DNA of 64,000 nt from Byssochlamys sp. IMV 00236 (taxonomy: Eukaryota; Ascomycota; Eurotiomycetes; Eurotiales; Thermoascaceae). The DNA lies in assembly GCA_001931875.2 (NCBI GenBank), contig MSJH02000841.1, forward strand, positions 191,277-255,276, given 5' to 3'. The notes below the pieces were generated by a model. That model did no database searches and was not told the DNA's origin. It worked only from the letters and a program-made list of their open reading frames with translations. A program made the position numbers and the translations under genes. This document shows, one piece after another, positions 47,384 to 58,325 of this stretch. The stretch's first letter is position 1. Each line of letters opens with the position of its first letter.

Positions 47384-48089
47384 TGTTATGAAGTGTAGCT
47401 TCCGATTCCTTTCATTGGGGAAGCACATACATATAGAAGCGTGTATTTATTATAGGACGTNNNNNNNNNNNNNNNNNNNNTTTCTCATGTTGCGCGCGCA
47501 GGCTTTATACCGAGAGACTCTCCAATTATCTAGATTCGAGTGAGAATTCCACTATGATTTGTTCATCGCGATGAAGATAAACTAGATACTCACAAGATGT
47601 AGTGCAGAACAGATGACTGAAGATTCCATCATATCTGATCTAAGAGAGGTTGAGTGGAGTACCACCGAGCTTTTGATTGGTCGCTTGGCAAGGTCGCCTT
47701 GACCCAAAGTGTCGGGAAAGAACTATGTACAGTACATGGCCAGAACGATGCGGAACAGGAAAAGAATTTCAGTCTATAGTTTTTCTTTTCTTCGAACGTA
47801 TAAATGCATCTCCAGTCGAGTGAAAACGTCGCGGTATCATAAACAAGAAGGATAATCCAGAAAGGTTGGCGGGACCACGCAATGCAAAAAATGAAACATA
47901 GCTCTATTGGACTGAAATGCCAATATGGAGATGCAAATCGAAAGGGTAGAATGCAACAAAACTTAGGATAGAAATAAGTCAAGCTTCTGCAGACAATAGA
48001 TATTACAGCCGACACTGGCGGCATCGAAGACGCTTGGTATCACTGAAAGAAAGAAAAGATAATGCCCAGAAGAGGGTCTTCTCGGCCGA
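47384..48089. other. Convergent 3' flanks with an assembly gap
   Basis: This 706-bp region separates the C2H2 gene (+) from the carrier gene (-). It contains the gap of N bases. No other gene is supported. Confidence 0.6.
47461..47480. other. Assembly gap (20 N)
   Basis: Twenty undetermined bases. The round number suggests a placeholder, so the true missing length is unknown and may exceed 20 bp. Confidence 0.97.
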
Positions 48090-49432
48090 TCACGCGGCCT
48101 CTCCTCCCTCAGGGATGTGTCTCTCGTTGACTCCTCTCGCCATTTTCTTCCCAATTTCATAGCTGGAAATCATGATAGCGCATGCGGGCGCCACTTTGAG
48201 ACAGCGAGCTACCCAGCCGCGGAAGAGCCCCGAGAGACCTTCTTCACGGAAGATATGAAGGAGGAACTTTAGCATGGGGAATTGCTCTGGATGGACAACA
48301 CCCTTGGCTGTAGTCGGGACAGCGCCAGATGCTGACGTCTCGTTGCCGCCGTGCTTAAATATCTGCTGGCGCGTCTTGCCAACATCAAACGGAGTCGTGA
48401 CGAAGGACGCAAATGCACCTGACGATGCACCTGCAATAAAGCTGTCCACAAATGTAGACGTGTTGCTTTCCTGCAGTTGCAAATCCTTGTAGCTCCGGTC
48501 GTCGGACGATGACTGAGCTTTCGTCCTCATGATGGTCAGGGACTTTCGAGCCTCCTCGTAACCCCACCAGTAGAGTCCAGAAAATGGTACATCCCGCCAC
48601 AGCGTCAGTGTCAAACCGCGCCAGAGTGAACCGTAACCAGTCGTCTGAGTCATCTGGTGCAAGCCCTTCAGGGTTGCCCTGAAGTGGTCGGCACCGGTGC
48701 CAGAGGTAGCTTGAAGCCGAGTCTTGAACATCTCTATAGGACTGATTACCGAAGCCGCAGCAACCCTTGCAGCAGAACCAGCGATTAAAGGTGCCCAGAC
48801 ATCTCCAAAGAATCGAGGTATTGGGCTCTTGGGATCGGAGCGTAGCCAGTCATACCCGGTGAAGTAGATCACGTTGGCTGGAATTGCCATTACCAAAGTT
48901 GGACTGAGCCCTCGCCATAATGTCAGTAGCCCTTCGTTCCGAGCAATCTTTCGCAAACCATCGAAGGTGGAAGTAAACGTCCGTCTTTGTGTCTCTTCCA
49001 CGGCACACGCATGGATAATGGCAGAGCTTCCCTGTATCGTACTACCGCCGGGCCCTACCATACACATCTGCGCGCTGTCACCAACCCAAAAGACTTCTCG
49101 ACAGCATGCCGTGACACCAAGATTCGGAGGCAGTTCTTTGAACGCACTGGTAGAATGTGCTGCGAATCCGCGACTTTGCTTCGGCTGAGATTGGAGTCGA
49201 ACACGAACAACATCAAGAGGGGTCACTGCGCGAAAAATGATTAGCATTTGGTTCAGACCCTAGCGAACCTTGCGAGGTCGTCCGTGGCTCTCGTATACGC
49301 ACCGAGAAGAGACGTGAGAAGACTACCCCACGTCGCAGAGATCATCCTCTGAGTAGCTGAGATATTCTCGTTCTCCTCCTGGGGAGCACTTGCTAAGGAC
49401 TCCTGGCCCCCGTTACTCGATAGAGAAGCCAT
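48090..49432 (-). CDS. mtm1: Mitochondrial carrier, Mtm1/SLC25A39-40 type
   Basis: Two exons (49432-49303, 49225-48090) give 421 residues. Splicing joins SLL to VTPLDVVRVRLQ, the first carrier signature. The second and third signatures are ISPIEMFKTRLQ and TTPFDVGKTRQQ, so the three-repeat fold is complete. The long loop with CCREVFWVGDSAQMC after the first signature is characteristic of the Mtm1 branch, where cysteines in this loop have been linked to metal or iron-sulfur binding. Yeast Mtm1 and its human homologues act in the inner mitochondrial membrane in manganese/iron homeostasis and glutathione import. The start ATG at 49432 gives MASLSSNGG; other in-frame upstream codons are not needed. 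Confidence 0.9.
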
Positions 49433-50030
49433 TGTTGATCTTTCATGATAATTCCAGTCTCCCTTTCCAGATCCATGTGCTGTTCCCCCAAGGTCCGAGC
49501 GGTATCGGCCTGCGCCCGCGCCCGTCGAGTCAGGCCAAGCGGCGGACATGCATCCGTCGAAAGTCGAAGGTCCGAATGAGTTCCGACGAATCCTCACTCA
49601 CTAGAAGAGGTTATGTATCACCGAGTCGCAGATGCTGGAGCGTAGACGCGAAGAAGAAGGATGGAGCAATATGTTTTTCGCCTGCGTTCTCGACGGCAAG
49701 AAGATCATGATGCAGTCAGCGCAGCCTTGACCGGTTTCCGCGGAGGCACTTGGCCCGATCGGGTTTGGGCTCGGAGATTAGCAGCTCAGCCCGTGACCGT
49801 CGCTGACCCTAAGTCAGATCGCCGTTGAATAATAATACAGAATAACGACTCTCAGCTCACTCCAGGAAGTCTTGTCGATCCGAGATGGAATAGGGCAGAA
49901 GCTCTATCGAGATTGTTCTGCTCCTCTTCGCGCCGTCGTTGAGCGGTATCTCCATCCATCGGCCTCTCTGACCGCCCCGGCTCATGTCCTATCAATTCTA
50001 ACTCTGTCGCCACTATCTACCTAATTGACG
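49433..50030. promoter_or_regulatory. Divergent promoter, Mtm1 and F-box gene
   Basis: Start codons at 49432 (-) and 50031 (+) face away over 598 bp, which must hold both promoters and leaders. No clear TATA box is seen. Confidence 0.5.
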
Positions 50031-51730
50031 ATGGCAGACGACGCAGAGCTCGAGTCTTTCAGACGCCAATGGCGCGAGGAGGTTTCGCACCGGACAAGGC
50101 AACAGACGAAGCAGCAACCCCAAGACCAGACAGCCCCATCCTCGGAACGGTTTCCCCCCACACGGCACGAAGCATCGGACCGCAAGGAGGATGACCTGCT
50201 GGAAGAGGATTCCCGATCGCACTCCTATGCAGAGTTTGTTCAGAAAGTCGAAAAATTGAGTCTAGGAAGGGAAGATGAGGACGGTTTCCAGTCACTGCCT
50301 CAGAAGGAACCAAGCTCTGCCCTGGAGCACTTTGAGAAGGCAGTGGAGAAGGAGGCTGAAGGAAGTTTGGGAGACAGTTTAAGTCATTATCGCAAGGCAT
50401 ATAGGGTATGGCATACAACCTTCTTTGATGCTTCAGTTCTATACTGATGTGCCACCAGCTTGACTCCAGCGTCGACAAGACGTACCGGAAGAAGCATTTC
50501 GGCCATGCCTGGAAGCCAACTCAGCCTGCTGCTTCCCAAGCTCCAGTCGTCCCAGAGTCATCGTCGGTGACACAAGAGGACGGCAATCCCCTGCCTACTC
50601 CTGAGCTGATTGCTTCGTTCGCAAACCTGAAAATTCCACAGGCAGAACCGCTTATTGAGAACACTCCACCACCACCGTGCCCTATCTCCGAGGTCCCCTC
50701 TGAGGTCATCGTGGAAATCTTAAGACATGTTGCGCTGATGGATCCTGCCTTACTGCCCCGCCTTGCCCTGGTATGCAAGCGGCTTGCCTACCATGTTGCC
50801 CACGAGCAACATATCTGGAAGAGACTGTGCCAGGGGCCAGAGTTTGGATTTGAGAGCATGCACTACTCTTTTGCTTGTGATGTTGCGGGAAACCCGGTCC
50901 ACACGCTTGGGACACGCTACACTCCATTCCCTCGAGACCGCCCTGTCGAGATTCCGAAGCCACTGTCAACGTGGAGTCAAGTTTTCCAGACATTTCCCAG
51001 GATCAGGTTTACTGGAGTGTACATTAGCACCGTCAATTACACACGACCTGGAGCAGCGTCCGCCTACTCGACGGTGTCTTGGAACACTCCGATCCACATT
51101 GTGACCTATTATCGATACCTTCGCTTCTACCGCGACGGAACGGTTATTTCCTTACTGAGCACGACCGAGCCTGTTGATGTAGTTCCTCATATCAGCAAGG
51201 AGAACGTGGCATCCGCCCGAGCAGCCGCTTCCCACCAGCGCCATCAGAGGCATATTTCCGATTCTGGGAACACACTATCTGGAGATGCTGCCACTAACCC
51301 AGTGCCCCCTACGGCCATGGCGACTCTGAAATACGCTCTACGGGGCAGGTGGCATTTGACACCCCCAACTCAAACTACATCCGAAGATATAGATACTGGT
51401 GAACCGTCAAGATCCAAACCTAGTGCTCACTCGCACAAAGCCGGTCAGACGACCGGCATCGGTCACGATCCGCGCGATCTCGTTATTGAAACAGAAGGCG
51501 TAGACCCAAAATACACGTATATGATGCATTTATCCCTTCGCTCGCCAACTGCTTCCCGCCCTGGCGGTCCGAACCAGGCACCTTCTAACGTCTCCAAGAA
51601 CACCAAACTGATATGGAAAGGGTTCTGGAGTTACAACAAGTTGACAGACGACTGGGCCGAATTCGGACTGCGGAATGACCGAGCCTTTGTCTTTAGACGT
51701 GTCCGTGGCTGGGGACTGGACAATAAGTAG
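50031..51730 (+). CDS. F-box protein of the Hrt3/Pof7/FBXO9 type
   Basis: Two exons (50031-50405, 50459-51730) give 548 residues; splicing joins HYRKAYR to LDSSVDKTYRKKHFGHAW. A TPR-like helix pair precedes it (SALEHFEKAVEKEAEGSLGDSLSHYRKAYRLD), as in FBXO9. The F-box is at about 199-248 (ISEVPSEVIVEILRHVALMDPALLPRLALVCKRLA), followed by HIWKRLC. Then comes the family's conserved C-terminal domain: PRIRFTGVYISTVNYTRPG, WNTPIHIVTYYRYLRFYRDGTVISLLSTTEP, and a final KFWSYNKLTDDW-like block. Members are substrate receptors of SCF ubiquitin ligases; the substrate in this fungus is unknown. The start is the ATG at 50031. Confidence 0.9.
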
Positions 51731-52432
51731 TTGGTGAGGCGTTGCTAGTTATATATGAGTACATACGCATAAAGGATGTAAGTATGTCGAGGCAGTCGGT
51801 CACGTACAGTCAACGACGTTGGCAGACCTCTCGCTGCACATATAGATATATGGCCTGTGCATATTCCACCAAGTAGCTACATATGCTGCTTGGACGGAGA
51901 GGGAAACTACATGATTGCACGATAAAGAATGAATCTAAGATTAGATAGAATAACGAAGATCAGTGTTCCAGATGAATTATGAGATTACTATATTCCACAC
52001 AGACAGAATGCACCCCCATAATAAACCTACATGCACCGGGAAAAAAATCATAAAAAATAAGCCATATCTCAAAATAATACAAAAAGAGACAATGCATATA
52101 ATCCAACCCAGCTGTTCAATAAAAAACAATAATATCCGTTCCAGTACACGAAAAAAACAACAATTCTTGGCGCGGGTCATCCGGCCGCTTATCGATAAGC
52201 TTAAAGTTGTTTGGCAGAAAAATTTCGGGGCGAACATACCGTAAAACTTTAGCCTCGCCCGCGGTTTTCTCTCGCTTTTCCCCAGACAACAAACCTTTAC
52301 CATCCAGATACCCCCCAGCATGTTAGTGCTTTGCAATTAGATTTTTTTTGTTCGTCTTGTCTAATTGTTTCTTTTTTGTTGTTTCATTCGTAACAAGTCC
52401 GTGGATTCGCGCATTCTGTTAGTGGCGCAAAA
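51731..52432 (+). promoter_or_regulatory. Spacer and promoter upstream of the DEAH helicase gene
   Basis: The 702 bp contain an AT-rich 3' flank and then a promoter-like part. A perfect 14-bp palindrome (52187-52200) contains back-to-back GATA sites, CTTATC next to GATAAG. At 52217-52225 GAAAAATTT resembles the RRPE element of ribosome-biogenesis genes. T-rich tracts follow at 52342-52380, close to the ATG. Confidence 0.4.
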
Positions 52433-54972
52433 ATGCCTGAAAAGGTACATACCCGATTCGAGGACTCGGATGATGACACGGGGAAGGTTGTCGTTCGTCC
52501 TCAGAAGGAGGAGCAGGTGTCTGTTGCGGCACCTTCAGTGAAGGAAACCCATCAGAAAACGAATAAAAAGCGAAAGAGAGAGGAGACTGCGGAGGCTCGG
52601 CCGAATACCCAGCGAGTGGTCATCCGGGATGGAGAAAAGCCCAAAAAGACTGCGTCGCCAGCCCAAGAAAATGACCAGAAGAACGATGAGAAAGAGGTGT
52701 CAAATGGTTTCCAGTCCAAGAAGAGACATCAAGCAAAGGATCAGAAGGTGATCAGACAGGGAAAGCCATCATCTTCGCTAAGGGAGAAGGCCAAGGCACT
52801 GTATGAGATTCGGAAGAAATTACCCATTTTCCCGCACGCGGATGAGATCCGTCAGCAGCTCAGGAAGAACGATGTGATGCTTCTTGTCGGTGAGACGGGA
52901 AGCGGAAAGAGTACTCAGATTCCGCAGTTCTTAGCCGATGAGAGCTGGTGCCGTCCGAAGACCGTCAAAGTGACGGCGGAAGACGGGAAACAGAAGGACG
53001 TGAGTGTGGGTGGATGTATCGCAATCACGCAACCGAGACGAGTAGCCGCTATTTCTTTGGCGAGACGTGTGGCGGATGAAATGGGAACGCCCTTGGGATC
53101 GTCTTCGCCGGCCAGTAGAGTGGGATACTCAGTCCGTTTCGATACGTCGACGTCGCCCAGTACGAAGGTCAAATATTTGACCGAAGGAATGCTTTTGCAA
53201 GAGATGCTGCATGATCCATGGTTGACTAAGTATAGCGCTGTGCTGGTCGATGAAGTTCACGAAAGAGGTGTCAACGTGGATCTCGTCTTAGGTTTCTTGA
53301 GGAATATTGTTTCCGGAAAGAAAGAGGGACGAGGAGGCGTCCCGCTGAAAGTCATTGCCATGAGTGCTACAGCGGATATGGAGAGCCTTCTGTCATTTTT
53401 CAAGGAAGGGTTCGATAATTCGAAGAGCTCTGGATCGGATCGCACCAACGGTTCGAGTGGTCCTTCCGATGAACAGGACTCCAAGGGGGATGACGAGCAA
53501 AATCAAGTGGCAGTTTGTCACATCAAGGGTCGACAATTCCCTGTGAAAACGATCTACACACCTGAACCAGTCCATGATTTCGTCGACGCAGCACTTAAGG
53601 TCATATTCCAAATCCACTGCAAGGAGCCCCTGCCGGGTGATATTCTCGTCTTCCTCACAGGCCAAGAGACTGTGGAAGCGCTTGAGTATCTTGTCAACGA
53701 CTATTCTATTGGGATGGACCCTGCTCTACCGAAGGTGCAGGTTCTACCATTATTCGCTGCCCTTCCTCAAGCTGCACAGCAAAGAGTTTTCCAGCCAGCA
53801 CCTCCTCGAACACGAAAGATAATCCTGTCGACAAACATCGCTGAAACTTCCGTTACGATTTCGGGGATTCGGTTTGTCGTCGACTGCGGCAAAGCCAAAA
53901 TGAAGCAATTCCGAACTCGTCTGGGCCTCGACTCACTGCTAGTCAAGCCCATTTCCAAGTCCGCAGCGATCCAGCGAAAGGGTCGAGCAGGAAGAGAAGC
54001 GCCAGGACAGTGCTACAGGCTCTACACGGAAAAGGATTATCTCGCACTGCAAGAGACAAACACCCCAGAGATTCTCCGTTGCGATCTCAGCCAGGCTATC
54101 CTCACCATGAAAGCTCGAGGTGTCGACGATATTGTAGGCTTCCCCTTCTTGACCAGACCTCCTCGAGAGGCGCTTGAGAAGGCACTTCTACAACTCTTCA
54201 ACATCCAAGCATTAGAAGAGTCGGGAAAGATCAGCGCTATTGGACTTCAGATCGCCAAGCTACCTTTGACAGCACCGCTGGGAAGAGTCCTGCTTGCAGC
54301 TGCGCAAAACGGACCCAAATGTCTGTTAGACGTCATTGACATCATATCATGTCTCAGCGTGGAGAACATCTTCTTGAACACGACGTCTGAAGAGAAGAAG
54401 GAAGAGGCAGAGAAAGCGAGGCGCGATTTGTTCCGCAGAGAGGGAGACCACTTGACTATGTTGGCTACTGTCCAGGGCTACGCAGCGGAAAATACGGATC
54501 GAAAGGCATGGGCTGAAAGACATATGGTTTCCCACCGAGCCATGCAATCTGTCATGGTATGTTTGTACCCAGTAATTCAGAACAGGGGCGGAAGACAAGG
54601 TCAGAGTGTAGTAGTAACTAACAACCAAATCAGGACGTCCGCAAACAAGTCACCGCACAGTGCAGACAGTCCAAACTCCTACCAGACGCGAATACATGCG
54701 CCTTAATCGCGAATGACCAGCCCGACCCCGTTCTCATCCTCAAGAGCTTCCTCACCGGCTTCGCTACGAACACTGCCCGTATCGTCCCCGACGGGAGTTA
54801 CCGCACCATTGTGGGCAACCAGACCGTTGCAATCCACCCGTCCAGTGTGCTGTTTGGAAAGAAAGTCGAAGCTATCATGTACAACGAATTCGTGTTCACA
54901 AATCGGAGTTACGCTCGAGGAGTGAGTGCTGTGCAGATGGACTGGGTTGGTGAAGTTTTAGCGGGTCAGTAG
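52433..54972 (+). CDS. DEAH/RHA-family ATP-dependent RNA helicase, Dhr2-like
   Basis: Two exons (52433-54556, 54634-54972) give 820 residues. Splicing joins HRAMQSVM to DVRKQVTAQC and completes the C-terminal OB-fold (GYRTIVGNQTV-like segment, IHPSSVLFGKKVEAIMYNEFVFT). The first ~120 residues are Lys/Glu-rich. Motif I is GETGSGKST (about 153), Ia TQPRRVAAISLA, II DEVH (about 273, Val for Ala), III SAT (about 310), IV region ILVFLTGQE, V STNIAETS, VI QRKGRAGR (about 512). The winged-helix and ratchet domains follow (GRVLLAA). Overall it looks most like nucleolar Dhr2, which acts in small-subunit rRNA processing, though other DHX members are possible. A Ser/Asp-rich insert follows motif III. 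Confidence 0.88.
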
Positions 54973-55417
54973 GTCAGTAGAACTCTGGAGTTATTGCACT
55001 ATTTGATATCCAAGAACCTCGTAACATTCTTTTTCATCCCAGTAAATGATGCTTATTGCGGGGAATCATGGAGTAATAGCATTGATAATTATCCCGATTG
55101 TAACTATACCCTATAAGTTACTCAATTTGTCTCGACAAAATAAATACCGAAGTAGCTGAAAGATCAAAGGGGAAACAACTCATCCAAATAAAACTCGATA
55201 GCCATTACCACACAATCAAGCCCTAACCTAGTAGTAGTAAGCGAAATCACTCTCTCCAAGCCAGAAACTAGTTAACATCCAGAAACCATATCTGTCAATA
55301 CTGTAATATCACTAGCCCCCTTCCCAGGACCCACATAGCCAAATTTCCCACTTCCAACAGCACAAAAAATTTTCTTTCTCAATTGAATCAAACAAGACCA
55401 CATGAACCTCATCCACA

Positions 55418-55489
55418 TCCGATATGGTGTAGTGGCTAACATCGCTGTCTCTCACACAGCAGCCGGGGGTTCGATTCCCCCTATCGGAG
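55418..55489 (+). tRNA. tRNA-Glu (anticodon CTC)
   Basis: A 72-nt cloverleaf can be drawn. The acceptor stem pairs TCCGATA with TATCGGA; the D arm carries GTGTAGTGGCTAAC. The anticodon stem pairs GCTGT with ACAGC around the loop CTCTCAC, giving anticodon CTC. The T arm is GGGGG-TTCGATT-CCCCC, and the discriminator base is G. The D arm matches A-box spacing and GGTTCGATTCC is a B box. There is no intron and no encoded CCA, as expected in eukaryotes. Confidence 0.95.
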
Positions 55490-55503
55490 AACAAACAACC
55501 ATC

Positions 55504-55546
55504 CATCCCAATGAGAGTTGGGATGTTGCTTTTTGTTTTGCTTTTT
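55504..55546 (+). terminator. Pol III terminator of tRNA-Glu, with preceding hairpin
   Basis: T runs at 55530-55534 and 55542-55546 are the first T5 tracts downstream of the tRNA. Before them, 55504-55525 forms a perfect 8-bp stem (CATCCCAA / TTGGGATG) with a 6-nt loop. Pol III stops on T runs; the hairpin makes a longer trailer than usual. Confidence 0.6.
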
Positions 55547-58325
55547 GTAGTTGTATCGTTTTCTAACTATTGTAAGTGACGGAGCAGATGTTCTATATGC
55601 TGTTTAGGAAAAGTGTGCTGTCTATGGGTGTTTGGCATTGGGGTTTTATTCAAGGCATAGTGCTGAGCATTTGGCGAGATGGTGATGGGAATTTCATGTG
55701 CTTTTCTTTCCCTTGATTATTGGTGTTAATAAGGCTAGTCAATGCTTATTTTAAATATTTACTTAATATGATAATACTAAGTTATAGGCAGTGTATATAT
55801 AAGGAAGTCTTTATTTTATGCAGCGTCAATCTGCTAGGTATTTCACAGAGCGGACAGTTGAACTATACTAAAGGAGTTCAGTTACCTGACCTAGCCTTCC
55901 TTTCTAGAGCTGTAAATGATATCTTACTGGCGGAAATACACACAAAAGTAAGATGGCATTGAGCTTATATAAAGACGGTGGTATATTCTTATTCAACAGC
56001 CATAACCCTGTAAGAAGACTCTATCCTTACCAGTATTATCCCTGCAGGAAGAAGTAAAAAGTAAAAGGTTATTTAGCAAAATACCGAGATTAGTAAGAAT
56101 TATTTCAGTTAGTCAAGTTACTTCTCCATTCTGGCTGCCTATCAACGCAATATGTTAACTAACTTACTATAGAGTTGTGACTCAGCGAGGCAGTAATTGG
56201 AGGCATCGGCCCATTGACCAGTGAATTAATCTCTCACTTCCTTACCAAGGTAATGAATCCGTGAATATCCCCAATCAGGAGGGACAGAACCGTCTGAAGA
56301 GCGCGCTTAATCATCATCGCGATGGCGTATTCGGAGGTTCACTCGTACACCACACGTGATCTCATACCGGATTCGACGTAATTGTTTCCGCATTTGACAT
56401 CATCCGATCTAACTAGGCCACGCGATGGTGTTTTGCGATAGAGAAATAGAACCAAATATCTATCGATGGCCTTGATTGTGTATTTTATTTTATTTTATTT
56501 ACGGTAGAATCTGATAATAGTTGCTCATGTTTGCCTGCATTGCGCAGGGGCCGGAATCATATGGGTGATGACGAGAAATCTCCCGGAGTCAGCTGTCGTC
56601 GATAACTACAGTAGTAAGATAGTTACTGCTGTTCATACCTGGCGAGGGTGGACCAGGGACGTACCCATATGGTTTGTCCAGCTGCAACAATCGAGAGTAT
56701 GGTATCTACCATATTTCCCGGTCGAGTTTAAACTGGTTCAGAACAATACAAAGCCTGCTGGATTCTGGAAAAAAGAGGGAACAATGACGCCACAAGATCG
56801 GATGGCCATAGGGCGTTCCAGATTATTCCGGTGGTTGATCGTCTTCTGTGCCTTGTTGGAGTCTCAGATAGGGTAAACTTAGCAGAAAAACCCGATGTCG
56901 GATCAAGGATATCCACCGCCACTGGCTGAATAAATTCCACGGCCATCCTGCGGGTACACAGAGTTGATGAAAGCAGCATGCAGTAGTCAGTAGTAACTAC
57001 TGTGAAGTATTAATATTAGGTATTATTACTGCAGTCTAGATAAGCACAGTCTTACGATGGGATGAATATAGTGTGTGCATTCCGAATTTAGGCCGATTCC
57101 GAATCCGATTCTGCAAGTTCGCGATCCTCTCCTCGACGAAGAATATATTACAGTCATTAACTAAAAGGGTTGGACGGGCGAGATTCCATGACGTGAGAGT
57201 CACAGTAGCAGCCTTCTTTCAAGCTGAAACGATGACTGATGCCCCTGCAGAAAATAGGCGTATTACCTGACTCAGGTTCCTTTGTTGGGCAGGGTATGTA
57301 GAGTAACTATGGTAATAATAATAGTATCGAGCTGAATGCCGGTTAACAATGGGGTCGAAAATGGCCGGCTCGACTCATCATTCTGGTCCCGGCAGTCTTT
57401 CTGACTCTATTATTATTAAACAAACCAAACGAATGAATTATACCCCGGGCTACATCAACATGCAGTCATTCCATATTGACTTTATGAGCCATCTGTGCTC
57501 CCATGGTAAGGGTCATCTGGTAGTTACTTATCAATCGTAGTACTGTCGCCAGTGCAGAGAGAATTCCAACGCTACAATTCCTCTCCCAGACGAGACGAGA
57601 CGATCTGATGTGATCTGATCTGATCTGAAGCGGACAATACCGGGGGCCAAAGTGTCGTGCTTGGACGATCCCCATGACCAGCTCAGGACAGCGCAAGGAC
57701 AGCGAACCCCGCCCAGATCTCGTCCGCTTCTCTGCTAGTACAACGCCCTAGCGACTTGTTCGTGAACCCCCAAAGCCCGGTCATCTGGTTATTAATATTG
57801 TATCTTACTAGTCCCTACATCTTACGATCTGTCCGATATCGTGCCCGGTGTCTGCAGACCTCGATCTCGTCACCGCCCGGGCTGAGTCGGACCTCACCCT
57901 CTGCACAAGACCCAGGATGTCCCTTGGGCTGCACGTCTTGTTGTCTCCTTCATCTCCGGCATCTATTCTCTGGGGAGTTCAGACCATTTTTGGAGTACCA
58001 CCACTGAAAAACGGCGGCGTTTGATACCAAAAAAGGGCGATCTCCAGACTAGCTCCAGCAGCGTCACGGCTACTGCGACTCCGCGCATCGCAGCGCCCCA
58101 TCCTTATCATAATCGCGCCTTTCCTGTATCGCCGCGACCCCCCGGTTCTGTGGTCGCCCAACAGAGCGCAGGGGGTCGAGTACATATTATCCCTCTGAAT
58201 CACCGATCTCCCCATTTCTTCCTGACCAACTTTCGTCCCGACTGTGTGCGAGAGTTGGACACGGTCACAACTGCTGGCACCGTCCTTATCTACAGTGTCA
58301 CGGACTCACGGTCTGCCTCCAGGCG
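55547..58325. other. AT-rich gene-free region, then promoter of the orphan gene
   Basis: About 2.8 kb lack a supported gene. From 55560 to 57550 it is AT-rich with only short frames; the best, 56565-56876 (+, 103 codons), has no recognisable features. An (ATTTT)n-like run sits at 56481-56500. From 57570 it becomes GC-richer, with a TGATC repeat at 57605-57626. The last ~500 bp before 58326 are probably promoter and leader. Confidence 0.5.
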
